Shown here piece after piece: positions 47,518 through 57,062 of a stretch of 59,884 bases of DNA; the stretch's first letter is position 1; each line of letters begins with the position of its first letter. The notes beneath the pieces are model-generated. The model saw nothing but the letters and a program-made list of their open reading frames with translations, was not told the origin of the DNA and searched no databases. The position numbers were made by a program, and so were the translations under genes. Origin of the DNA: Tritrichomonas foetus (lineage: Eukaryota > Parabasalia > Tritrichomonadida > Tritrichomonadidae); NCBI GenBank assembly GCA_001839685.1, contig MLAK01000602.1, forward strand, positions 32,936 to 92,819, read 5' to 3'.

Positions 47518-47566
<49 letters not shown>
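47518..47566. repeat. 49-base T run ending the overwritten region
   Basis: The T arm of the last block (centre 47516) continues without a break to 47566. The next expected block (centre 47575) is absent and everything to the right is clean, so this run marks a junction, probably between two sequence sources or two consensus segments. Confidence 0.85.
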
Positions 47567-48630
47567 CAAAGAGGCTCTTAATGAAGTTCTTATCGATGGG
47601 CAGTCCAATAGATGCATAAACTATGAAATTTTGGGTGTAATTGATCGATTGGAAGAGAAATGTGAAAATCAGAAGGTGGTAGGGTTCCGAAAAAGTAGAC
47701 CCGGGCCATTGTGTGCCAACTCAAATCAGTAGACCCGATGGGTATGTTCGAACATTGTCGGTTCATTGGCCTACGGACAGAAGTGAAGTGGTTCCACGAT
47801 TGGGCTCGAACCGACCCTTGGGGACTCATTACTCAAAACAGGCTCGAGCTAATGATTTCAATACCTTTCCCTCAATTTAATGGTTGAGGACCCAGTTCAT
47901 CAAATCGACTTTGGTTCACTTCTCACCTATATTTTCTCTCAAGATGAGGTGAATAAAATGAAAAGGCAAACAAGAATAGAAAGGAACTTATGTCAAGAGT
48001 GCTCTTCTTATTCATCACTTAATTTTGATGTCTTTTCCATATGTTACATAATTTGGAGTAATTGCCCTTTAAATGTAGATTGAAAAGTGCATGAAAATAA
48101 TAAACATTAAATGAATGAAGCAATCAGTTTCCATTATTTCATCAATGAAAGATCTAGTAGTCAAAATTGAGCCTTTTTCCTTGGAGAACAAGGAGAAAAA
48201 GTAAGCGCTAAAATTAGGTTCTAATTTATTTGTATTGATATGCGACCCAGATTAATTGTGCAATTATTCACATAATTTTGCACTGTCCTTTGAAAGTGGG
48301 AAAATAGTTATGCGAGAAAATAGGAAACATCTATGGCTAATGGTTCAACTTCCACCTAAAACAGTCATGAATGAATTTCTAGAAAAAATTCACTCATTCT
48401 TTCATTTTGTGATCAGGAACCAAATTATTCATATCACCTCAAGAGTAGCCCTTACCTAAAGGAGCTTGTATCAAATAATTCAGGATTCGCCAGGAGCCCA
48501 AATAAATTTGGAAGGGGATAAAACGAAAATGTTCGATTTTCTTTATTTCAACATCATGAATAAGGAATAATAATAAAAAAAAAAAAGAAGAAATATAGAG
48601 GGAAGCAGGGTACGTAAGAATGAGAATCGT
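47567..48630. other. Gene-free stretch beginning with a GC-richer island
   Basis: 47,590-47,880 is clearly richer in G+C than its surroundings and contains two copies of GTAGACCCG (near 47695 and 47730). A minus-strand ORF of 79 codons (47590-47829) has no recognisable product. 47,880-48,600 is ordinary AT-rich DNA. No tRNA or rRNA fold is convincing. Confidence 0.45.
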
Positions 48631-49905
48631 TTACTCGTGAACGTAAACCTCATGAACAAGCTTACGATCCTTAAGTTGGACACGGATTTGTTCTGGAACA
48701 GCAAATTCGATCATGTTGCCCTCTTCGTTAAGATCTGGAACTTCAACGTTCATGCCTGATGAAAGAGCTGTTGTGATTTGGCAATCGATGGACTCTTCGT
48801 TAAGGTTGACCTGGACGTTGTCGCATTTGTCGACTGTGATTGACTTGACAGCACCTGTAAGGTAGATGACAACACGCTTGCAGGATGTAAGTTCGACAAT
48901 TCCGATAACGTCGGAAACGACGAGTGTGCAACGTTCGCAGTTTTGGAATGAGAGGGCCTTAACCTTTGATGGGACCTTGATTGTGCAGTTCTTGCATTGG
49001 TAGCAGTTGACGATATCTTGGATTTGGAGTCCTTCGATGACTGGATCAGATCCGTCAAAGTATTCGACGGAGATGAGGTTATCACGGACCTTCTTGACAG
49101 AAGCTTCCTTCTTTGGTGGGGCACGTGCGCCAATGTTGAGGCCTCCGAATTTGGCAGCAAGACCGCCAGCTGGTTTGGCTGGGGCAGCGGCTGGAGCAGC
49201 AGCTGGGGCTGGTTTGGCTGGTTCTGGGGCTGGGGCGGCAGCTGGGAGGGAAGCACCCTTCATTGTGGCTGGAGCTGTGGCCTTTGAGGCACGAGCGTTC
49301 CAGTAGAGACCCATCTTGTGATGGTCATTGATGTATTCTGGGAGAGCCTTAAGGCATTGAACAAGGTTTTGAACCCACTGCATTTGGTTATCATCCTTTC
49401 CACGGTATTCCATGGCAAGTTTGTTGGTGTAGCATTGGACAGCACCTGTCATTTCTTCGACGTATGTGCCGGCAGATGGGCCGATTGTAACCCAGTCAAA
49501 GATTGAAATGGCTTCGTGGACAGCCTTTTCGTGGTTGACCCACTTTGTGCGGAAGTGCTTGTCGCACCATTGGAAGGCAGCTGCCTTGACGTCGGTCATT
49601 GGCTTGATGACATCATCGAGCTTGTCTGGCTTGGCGTGGCGGCATCCGAGGAGGACAAGGCGGCGGGTTTCACGGAAGCAGTTGACAATGAGGGCTGACA
49701 TTTCAGCAAGTTCGGCATCGATAGCTTTGGCGGCGGCTTCGAAGGCTTCAAGCTTTGGATTGAAGGTTTGATCGAAAGCCAAGACTGATGGGTATTCTTC
49801 TGTTTCTTCGTCGGCATCACCAGCTGGGGCACCAGCGCCGCACTTTTCGAGCTTTGTAACGGCAGCCTCAAGGCGTGTAACAAGGGCTTCAAGCTTTGCG
49901 TCCAT
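48631..49905 (-). CDS. Adenylyl cyclase-associated protein (CAP/Srv2)
   Basis: Actin-monomer recycling protein; in yeast CAP also binds adenylyl cyclase. 424 residues, close to the family norm. The true ATG is at 49905 (MDAKLEALVTRLEAAVTKLE), which shows the RLE motif of the CAP N-terminus. The helical CAP_N domain covers about 40-215 (FDWVTIGPSAGTYVEEM, KALPEYINDHHKMGLYWNAR), followed by a short Ala/Pro linker (about 215-250) and the C-terminal CARP beta-helix (about 270-424) with NCYQCKNCTIKVPSKVKAL, CERCTLVVSDVIGIVELTSC and DKCDNVQVNL. G+C and codon use are well above the neighbours, as in strongly expressed trichomonad genes. TAA at 48633-48631. Transcribed toward the window's left, codirectional with the cyclase gene upstream. 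Confidence 0.95.
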   Translation of the reverse strand: MDAKLEALVTRLEAAVTKLEKCGAGAPAGDADEETEEYPSVLAFDQTFNPKLEAFEAAAKAIDAELAEMSALIVNCFRETRRLVLLGCRHAKPDKLDDVIKPMTDVKAAAFQWCDKHFRTKWVNHEKAVHEAISIFDWVTIGPSAGTYVEEMTGAVQCYTNKLAMEYRGKDDNQMQWVQNLVQCLKALPEYINDHHKMGLYWNARASKATAPATMKGASLPAAAPAPEPAKPAPAAAPAAAPAKPAGGLAAKFGGLNIGARAPPKKEASVKKVRDNLISVEYFDGSDPVIEGLQIQDIVNCYQCKNCTIKVPSKVKALSFQNCERCTLVVSDVIGIVELTSCKRVVIYLTGAVKSITVDKCDNVQVNLNEESIDCQITTALSSGMNVEVPDLNEEGNMIEFAVPEQIRVQLKDRKLVHEVYVHE

Positions 49906-49918
49906 TTTTGACAAAATA

Positions 49919-49924
49919 AAGTGA
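49919..49924 (-). promoter_or_regulatory. Initiator TCACTT of the CAP gene
   Basis: On the minus strand TCACTT lies with its A 17 nt before the ATG at 49905, matching the trichomonad initiator TCA(+1)YW and its usual distance. Confidence 0.55.
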
Positions 49925-50568
49925 GATGATTTGATGTTAGTGACGGTTATTTCAAAAAATTGAATGAATTGTTTTTCCTAAGATACTTGTAAATTATTGA
50001 AAAAGCGAAATAAACTTATGAAATAATGATATAAACTACAGAAAAAATTATTTGATAAGAAAAAACTTTCATTGTCTATAATAATGGACAATAAGAGGTG
50101 AATAATTTCAATATTTAAGGTGAATCGCAAGGGTTAAAGGTTAAATCTTTATTGTAGATTTCCTATTGAAAATTTGAGTTCACACATATAAAAAATGCAG
50201 ATCGAATAACTTCTCAAAAAAAAATTATGTCATTTCATCTTTGTATCAATTGGAGAATATCGTATTTCATCAGTTCATTCTTTAACGATTGAAACATAAT
50301 TCTTCATACAATCTTCATCAAAACGATCAACTCACTTGTCTACCGTTATATATTGTCTCCTTGAGCTTTCAATACCTTTATTTCTTGTAATCGACTTTTT
50401 CCAAATTTTCAAAATTTTGGTATGTTAGTTGAAAAGAAAGTGAAATAAGAAAGCAAATGAATTTCTACCGAATATTTTATTAATAACAAAATTTTATCTT
50501 TTATCTATTTCAAAAAACATAATAATTTCGATAATTTCACTGTAACAGTTTTTTCTTGGTAAAAAAAA
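49925..50568. other. Intergenic between cyclase and CAP
   Basis: AT-rich DNA of about 640 bp with no coding frame, RNA or repeat that I recognise. It must carry the cyclase 3' end and CAP promoter. Confidence 0.6.
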
Positions 50569-53500
50569 CTATTTCTTATTTGGGCTCACAATATAAGTTA
50601 TCGTTGGAATATCTTTGATTATAGTTTCACCTTTTTCTTTAACATTAAAATTACTTCCATAAATTAATTCATAAACTGATCGAGAAATATGAACTTTCAT
50701 AGGAACACCATGATGCTCCATTTGCTGGGCCATATTAATGGTTGGACCCAGAATTTCAAATGTTGGTTTGTCAGTTCCCAAAACACCAGCCACAATTGGT
50801 CCACCAGTATTAACACCAACTCTTATTTGTAAGCTCTGTTCTATTTCTTCGTTTATTTTTTCTAAGGAGAGTATTGAATCAAGTCCAAATTCTACAACTT
50901 CTTTTGAATGAACAGATGGTTGATTAAGTTCCGCAAAAATTCCACCTGCTGCCATATAACAATCACCTATGCATTTAATTTTAGTCATTGTTGGACGAAG
51001 GGCTAATAATGAATCATACTCTTTAAACAGAATATTTAAAGTTTTCATAACTGTTGCTGCTGGTAAACTGCCACACCAAGGAGTAAAAGAAACAATATCC
51101 ATGAAAACTATAGTATCTGTTTGTACGGCAAATGAAATATTTTTCTCACCTGCTTGCACGCGTGGAATAAGTTTAGCAGGGAGAATTGTAGCTAATAGTT
51201 GATCAGTTTTTGCTTTTTCATCACTAATTAACATATTATACATCACAGTTTGTGTTTCATCATGTGTAGTTATTAAATAACTATCACCTAAATTTCTAAA
51301 TGAGACAATTAAATGGAGTTCTCCTCGATCGCCTCCATCGTACCAATATCGTTCTTCAGTATCCATTAATTCCGTTATTTTGAGGAATGGATTTTCTGTC
51401 ATGAATCTATCACCAATGACAGAAATATTTTCTCCAATTAATTTGTCAATATCGATATCATATATTCGTTTAGATGCATTATTAATGGATATAATTTTTT
51501 TATCAAGTCCAATAATAATAATAGAGTCAATCATATCTTTAACAAGTACATCATAGAATTCTTCATCACGTGACATGATATCTAATTTATTTTCATTAAA
51601 GTTTCCTGATAAAAGAGCACTAATATAACGATTGGCAATAACAACTTCTCCAGGGCAATGAAGGAGGAGTCTTAAAGAAAATTTTTGTTTATCTTCATAT
51701 TTTTTCAGAATATGTGAAAGGTATATTTCAATAGATGCAGCTATGACAATGATTATAGTGCATATGAAAATTAGAAATGGCTGTTTTTGAGATAATTGCC
51801 CCATTACCAGTGGTAGCAGATCATCAAATATATTTGAAAAGTATTGATCATATAAGTGTACCTGATGAATGTGCCATAAATGATTTATTAAAGTATCATT
51901 CCCAGAAAATGCTTCACCAAGATTTTCAAATTGCGTTAAGTACTTTCTTACTTGTTGCTGTGAATATTGGAATAACATATCTGGTGGGAAACAGGAATAA
52001 CCTTGATGGATATTGTTAGGAACGATATTTTCTGCACATGATTGATTTAATTGCACAGTTTGAATATTTAACACAGATTGAGTTGATACAATGTTTGCAT
52101 CTTTATTGCCATATCGAAAAGCTTTGTAATAAAATAAACTCTTATTTTGCCAATCCTTGATTACATAGACCAATTTGGGAGCATTGTAATTATATATATG
52201 ATATATTGGATATGGATGGATACTCGAGGGAAGCATTAATAGGATTACAAGAGAAGCAAAATCAAACGCATAAGCACCCATCATACAATCTATCAGAGGT
52301 GCAACTGTTTTTTGAATGGTTGATGAATCAAACATGAATAAACACGTCAGTATAGTGATTGCCATATGACATAAAATCACAACGAAAGTTGTAATCGTCA
52401 GATCAGATGTAATATCATTTTGGATTTTTTCATCTCTTGCTGAAGTCGAAAATAACTTCAATATATTATCCTCTTGTTTAGACATTTCATCTTCTAATCC
52501 ATTTTTTTGAGTTTTATCATTACCTTCTTCTTTTTTAATTATTTTCATTGTATCAACGACACGCGAAACCACATTTTTCGGAAGTGATGTTAAACATCTG
52601 TATATTAATGTTTCATCTTTAGATGTTTGAAAATAAATATAAATACTCGAAATAATATATAATGTCGGAACAATCACAATCACAATAATGAGTAGAATAG
52701 TTAGCATATGCCTGTTTTTATCATCTTCTTTGATTATGAACTCGATGATCATTTCAAGGATTTCTGAGAGTCTCTCTGAAATATTTCGAGCATTGTTAAA
52801 TGGCGTACTGAAATATGGCCAGTTTAATGCATCATTTGGAATTGTTTCTAACATTAGCATTTTATTGTAGAGAATTGAAAATTGCATAATAGCACTTATA
52901 ACACTTTTGTTTGACACAACAAGATCATATTTAGTCAAGTTTTCATTTGTAGTTGATTCTGTCCATCCTTCTAAATGTTGAGGTTCAGAAACATCAACAA
53001 AACGAAAAGTGTATCCATACATCGCTTCTCGAATGTTACTCAATCTTTTATCATGACTTATATAATCAATTAAACTAGATATATGTGGGATTACTTGATT
53101 AATTCTTCTCAAGAAAAATTCAGTTTGAAGTCTCGAATCATAAAATCCACCAATGGATTCAGGAGGAATTTCTTGATCCTCAATGAAACCATTAGGTTTC
53201 ATTGGGAGTGTATTGATTTTATGTAAAGGATCATATGCATTCAAATTTTCCATTATATAATGCATTCCACATCCAATAGCTTGAAATGCGACTGTTCTTA
53301 ATAATGCTATTTGATAGAGAAAACCAATAGGTGTAATTATATGTGATAGAAATGATGAGGTGTATATAAAGCATGCAGTTACAAAACCAATGAAAAGTAT
53401 TAGAAACATCATTATTCTAGAAATCCTAGCGATTCTAAATGATGGAATAGAGAGCTTCCTAATTCCTTCATTGATTGACATTCGTATCTCCGCATCAATT

Positions 53501-55413
53501 GCAAGTTTGTCTTCCTCATTTTCTATTATTTCTTGAGTAATATTGTCATCTGTCATACTAATGTTAATGATTCCTTGTGAATTGATAAGATTGGGATCAA
53601 TTGATTGAGGAAGGGTAGGGAAAGCAATTAGCCCATGCTTGTGAGCCATGTCCTCGCCTACACTAATGCCACGCTGAAGAAGTGAAACATTATCTATCCA
53701 AATCTTATAATTTGCATGATCTGCAAGTACATCACGTAGAAATCTTGCATATGAACGTGCAACAAAACGAGAATTTGGATACTGATGAAGCAGATGGTGA
53801 AACTCTGTTTGACATGTACTAATAGAATCTGCTGCCCTATCAACTATTCCACTTAGTTCCTTAACATTACTTTGAATAATGAGATCCCATATATATCTAA
53901 GTTTATGCTTTGTAGATTGTACTTGCTTGTTCAGTTTATCAATTTTGATTTTCATTTCTGGAATGAGATTAGTTTCACGTTGTCTCATAATAACTTGTAC
54001 TTGCTGACATGTATATCTTGCAACAGAGCCTCTCACACGATTTTGTTTAATTCCATGAACAAGGAAAATAAGTTGTTGACTATATTCAGGATAAATTGCC
54101 ACAAACTTAGCATAAATCATCCACAATTCAGGGCTTTTTGGAAATTTAGTAACAGCAAGTTGTGGCATTTTAAATGAAAGACATAGTGGATGACTTACAC
54201 GAAATCCTGATACAATCAAATCTATCAAAACAAATTCATGATTGAATTTTTCAAGTAAACTTTCGTTTTCTTCAAGAGAATTTAAGATTTTTACATTTCG
54301 ACAGATGATTCTGCGATAAATATAATGATTTAGAACATAAAATGCGATCCATAAAGCACTAACAACAAGAAACAAGTATTCATGAACAAATAATCCATAC
54401 TCTTCCACAATTAGAATAATTATGATTGAAATAATAGCAGTATCAGAGGCAGATAAAAGTGCTTTGGCTTGATTTTCATAAACCAAACCTCCATTTAAAA
54501 CCATTCCTGGGATAGAAAAGGCATACATAATAATAGCAGCCACTGTTAAAACAACTCTTGGAACATATTCAACTTGACCAGCAATCCCCATAAAGAAAGA
54601 TGATAACATGAATAAAATGCTAATTATTGCACCACATGTTGAGGTAACAGTTGGTAGGGAATCTGATTTAAAAATAATTGAAGCTGAATAAAGTGTAAAA
54701 TGAATCCATAAAAAGGCAAATAAAACAACAAATGCACAGATCGTGACAAAAACGTTCCAAAAATTCAAAAATTCATCACTTCTTCCAATCATCCGACCAA
54801 TGTGACTTCCTCCAATGGCTGCAACTGCTTGTGGAACCAAATGACCGAAGGTGGAGAAAAAAAATACGATGAAATAAACATTCCCAGCTGGTATTCGTGC
54901 ATATTTTTGGAAATAAAAGCTACAAATAGCTAGAAAAATGATAAATCCTAAAAATAAAAGTGAAAATAAGAAAAGAAAAAGTGCCGATGCAGATTCTCGA
55001 ACAGAGACAGGTAGGATTTGAAATAGAACCGACAAATTACTCAAAACATTATAAGAAACAGTTCCTTCACCCCATGCATAAATAGAATCAGGTGCCAAAG
55101 AAACCCAAAAATATTGGAGAATTCGCCATATCGTGATAATGTCATGCAGCTTTAATAAATCTGGCGAGTGAGCTGCAATGTGATTAAATAAAGCATAAAA
55201 AGCCGTTCTAACGCGTTTTTGGAAGGATTTATCGAATATATCATCATATTTGTTTTCCAAATCATATGAGGGCAAACTTGTGCTTATTGGAATAGTGCTG
55301 CTGGTAATTAACTGACTTTGATCGATTTGTTTCATTTGTGACACAAGTTTTTCCTGATAAATTCTTTTAAACTGATGACATTTTGCTTTCAAAAAATTGA
55401 AAAGAACTTTCAT
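50569..55413 (-). CDS. Giant membrane nucleotidyl (probably adenylyl) cyclase with PAS domain
   Basis: 1,614 residues, intronless, clean sequence. Six or more N-terminal membrane helices between about 140 and 380 (FLFLFSLLFLGFIIFLAICS; VVLTVAAIIMYAFSIPG), further ones near 650, 900, 1000-1060 and 1208 (FLIFICTIIIVIAASIEIYL). A PAS-like sensor follows near 1294 (SIIIIGLDKKIISINNASKR). The class III catalytic domain is at about 1430-1600: metal Asp in FMDIVSFT, Lys in KIKCIGDCYMAAGG (Lys as in adenylyl cyclases, not the Glu of guanylyl cyclases), RVGVNTGGPIVAGVLGTDKP, FEILGPTINMAQQME. The second purine-selecting position is Glu instead of Asp, and the usual transition-state Arg (N-x-x-x-R) is Gln. 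Architecture matches the large trichomonad cyclase family. Probable plasma-membrane cAMP source. Confidence 0.9.
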   Translation of the reverse strand: MKVLFNFLKAKCHQFKRIYQEKLVSQMKQIDQSQLITSSTIPISTSLPSYDLENKYDDIFDKSFQKRVRTAFYALFNHIAAHSPDLLKLHDIITIWRILQYFWVSLAPDSIYAWGEGTVSYNVLSNLSVLFQILPVSVRESASALFLFLFSLLFLGFIIFLAICSFYFQKYARIPAGNVYFIVFFFSTFGHLVPQAVAAIGGSHIGRMIGRSDEFLNFWNVFVTICAFVVLFAFLWIHFTLYSASIIFKSDSLPTVTSTCGAIISILFMLSSFFMGIAGQVEYVPRVVLTVAAIIMYAFSIPGMVLNGGLVYENQAKALLSASDTAIISIIIILIVEEYGLFVHEYLFLVVSALWIAFYVLNHYIYRRIICRNVKILNSLEENESLLEKFNHEFVLIDLIVSGFRVSHPLCLSFKMPQLAVTKFPKSPELWMIYAKFVAIYPEYSQQLIFLVHGIKQNRVRGSVARYTCQQVQVIMRQRETNLIPEMKIKIDKLNKQVQSTKHKLRYIWDLIIQSNVKELSGIVDRAADSISTCQTEFHHLLHQYPNSRFVARSYARFLRDVLADHANYKIWIDNVSLLQRGISVGEDMAHKHGLIAFPTLPQSIDPNLINSQGIINISMTDDNITQEIIENEEDKLAIDAEIRMSINEGIRKLSIPSFRIARISRIMMFLILFIGFVTACFIYTSSFLSHIITPIGFLYQIALLRTVAFQAIGCGMHYIMENLNAYDPLHKINTLPMKPNGFIEDQEIPPESIGGFYDSRLQTEFFLRRINQVIPHISSLIDYISHDKRLSNIREAMYGYTFRFVDVSEPQHLEGWTESTTNENLTKYDLVVSNKSVISAIMQFSILYNKMLMLETIPNDALNWPYFSTPFNNARNISERLSEILEMIIEFIIKEDDKNRHMLTILLIIVIVIVPTLYIISSIYIYFQTSKDETLIYRCLTSLPKNVVSRVVDTMKIIKKEEGNDKTQKNGLEDEMSKQEDNILKLFSTSARDEKIQNDITSDLTITTFVVILCHMAITILTCLFMFDSSTIQKTVAPLIDCMMGAYAFDFASLVILLMLPSSIHPYPIYHIYNYNAPKLVYVIKDWQNKSLFYYKAFRYGNKDANIVSTQSVLNIQTVQLNQSCAENIVPNNIHQGYSCFPPDMLFQYSQQQVRKYLTQFENLGEAFSGNDTLINHLWHIHQVHLYDQYFSNIFDDLLPLVMGQLSQKQPFLIFICTIIIVIAASIEIYLSHILKKYEDKQKFSLRLLLHCPGEVVIANRYISALLSGNFNENKLDIMSRDEEFYDVLVKDMIDSIIIIGLDKKIISINNASKRIYDIDIDKLIGENISVIGDRFMTENPFLKITELMDTEERYWYDGGDRGELHLIVSFRNLGDSYLITTHDETQTVMYNMLISDEKAKTDQLLATILPAKLIPRVQAGEKNISFAVQTDTIVFMDIVSFTPWCGSLPAATVMKTLNILFKEYDSLLALRPTMTKIKCIGDCYMAAGGIFAELNQPSVHSKEVVEFGLDSILSLEKINEEIEQSLQIRVGVNTGGPIVAGVLGTDKPTFEILGPTINMAQQMEHHGVPMKVHISRSVYELIYGSNFNVKEKGETIIKDIPTITYIVSPNKK

Positions 55414-56258
55414 AATTCATTTAAAAATAACATTTGAGAATTTTACATTGTGATAATCAATTCAAAATTAGATTATTCATATTTCAATAAGTTTTGAAAA
55501 TCATCACATAATTCAAAATTTGTTTATTCTACTTCAATAAGTTAATTGGAATAAATTTACGAGTAACACAATTTTTGAATAAATTGAGTTGGCAATTGAT
55601 GAAAATAACCAAACTGCTGTTCCCTGAATATTCTGGATTTTGGTATGAATTTATCATATTTTCTCATTATTGTGGACATACAAATGAAGTTTCCACACAT
55701 ATAAAAGTTATTGATAAATTTTTCCATCAATTTTTTTTTCGAATGAAAAGTGCTCAGACACATAAATGTTGATATTATATTTCTAAACCTTTTTGGTTCA
55801 TCAATTTAAAGTTTCAATTCTCCACCTACAAATCCTATTTGAAATTAAAAAAGTTATTTAGTTTAATATCTTCTATCCTTTCAAAATATAAAATATATTT
55901 ATTGATATCGATTAATAATCATTGACTCTTTTATTGTCTCGTAAATTACGAGTCGTAATGTAAATCTAAAATTATAATACAAGAGCAAAATTCACAGGAT
56001 CTGTTAAAATTATAATTTAATTGGAGCTTTATCGTATTTTTGCATATTTTATTTACTTTTTTCATCGTTGGATTCGTTTTAAGCAGTTCTAAAACTCAGA
56101 TCGTTGTTTCACATCAAATGAAAAAATGCCAGTCAAAAATTCATTCAATATTTTTTAGCCAATACATCGCAATTGAAATTCCATTTAATTCACGATAGAT
56201 GGATGAAATCACAACGATATAAAAAATTAATATCATATTTCCAATATATCAATATTGA
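55414..56258. other. Divergent intergenic region
   Basis: 845 bp, AT-rich, between the cyclase and the bacteriocin-like gene. Short ORFs at 55557-55772 on both strands overlap each other and look accidental. It must hold both promoters; TCATAT at 56233-56238 is a candidate initiator for the right-hand gene. Confidence 0.5.
56233..56238 (+). promoter_or_regulatory. Initiator-like TCATAT
   Basis: The A is 24 nt before the ATG at 56259 and the motif fits TCA(+1)YW. Confidence 0.35.
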
Positions 56259-57062
56259 ATGAATCTGTCAAAGATTGCCAATAATTGGGTTCAAATGCCA
56301 AAATTGCCAGGTTTCCATAGATTCACTTCAAATTTTACAATGATTCAAACAGGAAATATCACACAAGTATCACTTTTCTATTGCATCTGCTTCATTTGTA
56401 ATGTTACTCATGATGAAAGCCGTGAAGCCTTTAAATATGCACATGATCTCGGATTCATTGATAGAGATTTTGCATTAATAGCATCAGCATCAAGCAATGA
56501 TTTAATAAACATTCTTTGCAATCATTTTGGACATGAACCACGTGAAGGATGCGAACTTCTTCTTCAAGGAAAAACTTTTGTTGTTTTTCAAAATGGAAAA
56601 ATAGTCTTTCGACTATTATTCAATAAATCAGAAAATCCAATAGAAGAGAAACCAAACAGAGAAGTCGATTTACTTGACCCAGATTTTTCTCGACCAATAT
56701 TTAAGAGGAGATTTGAAACACCTAATGGAATAGGTGGCTCAATCAGCTTGAGTATGAATGTGAATCTCGATGTAAACACTTTATTAAACCAAATTGGAAA
56801 CGCAATTGATGCTGTTTTAGTACCATCAAAGAATTATTATTCTCAACCTAATGGTGGAATATGGCATTCAGGCAATTCTGATGGGAAAGTTTATTCAGCT
56901 TTATATCATCCAACTAAAACACATAGAACATCTGTCAGACCAGGCTCAAGTGCAGATATTTTCCCTAAAACCAAAGATTGGGTGCCAGGAGGACAATGGG
57001 CAATTACATATGCTGCTGCTACTAAACTTGGTGGCAACAAAGCTTACTATGAGTACCAATAA
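56259..57062 (+). CDS. Protein with C-terminal lactococcin-972-like (bacteriocin) domain
   Basis: 267 residues, clean sequence. The first 190 residues are of unknown fold: a hydrophobic patch (QVSLFYCICFICNV, about 37-50), then helical DESREAFKYAHDLGF and ASSNDLINILCNHFGH, and a charged middle. The last 70 residues have GGIWHSGNSDGKVYS, YHPTKTHRTSV, DWVPGGQWAITYAAA and a final YYEYQ. This order of GG-x-W, YS-x-YH, H, SV, W---G-WA and terminal tyrosines is the pattern of the lactococcin-972 family, small bacterial antibacterial proteins of Gram-positive origin. Family call is from motif resemblance only. If right, it suggests transfer from bacteria and use against competing bacteria. No clean N-terminal signal peptide is seen from Met1. 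Confidence 0.5.
   Translation: MNLSKIANNWVQMPKLPGFHRFTSNFTMIQTGNITQVSLFYCICFICNVTHDESREAFKYAHDLGFIDRDFALIASASSNDLINILCNHFGHEPREGCELLLQGKTFVVFQNGKIVFRLLFNKSENPIEEKPNREVDLLDPDFSRPIFKRRFETPNGIGGSISLSMNVNLDVNTLLNQIGNAIDAVLVPSKNYYSQPNGGIWHSGNSDGKVYSALYHPTKTHRTSVRPGSSADIFPKTKDWVPGGQWAITYAAATKLGGNKAYYEYQ

Larger units (their letters stand above)
10..47528. repeat. 59-bp grid of A10-NNN-T11 overwrite blocks (probable artefact)
   Basis: Each block is ten A, three variable bases and eleven T (24 bp), centred at 21+59k, followed by 35 bp of ordinary sequence. Examples checked by position are centres 257, 316, 375, 729, 788, 847, 1319, 1437, 26158, 46041, 46395, 46926 and 47516, all equal to 21 modulo 59. 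Some grid positions are skipped, for example 198, 493, 552, 670, 1024 and 1378, and there the sequence is normal. Open frames pass through blocks although 59 is not a multiple of three, and kinase motif spacing is normal, so the blocks replace native bases. No known genome element behaves like this; a consensus, assembly or file-processing fault is the simplest reading. Confidence 0.95.

Noticed and set aside
10..47528. CRISPR-like array: 24-bp repeats with 35-bp spacers
   Set aside because: The spacers are consecutive pieces of normal genes in frame, the repeat core varies, the array spans 47 kb and many genes, and the context is eukaryotic.
10..47528. Excised internal sequences (IES- or byline-like programmed elements)
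   Set aside because: Domain spacing shows the blocks replace rather than interrupt coding bases, so removing them would delete protein and shift frames.
47770..47870. tRNA-like element on the minus strand (GGTTCGAGCCC T-loop look-alike)
   Set aside because: The T stem has a mismatch and no matching acceptor, D-arm or anticodon arm could be found.
49007..49771. Ala/Gly/Pro-rich ORFs on the plus strand opposite CAP
   Set aside because: They are antisense shadows of the CAP gene.
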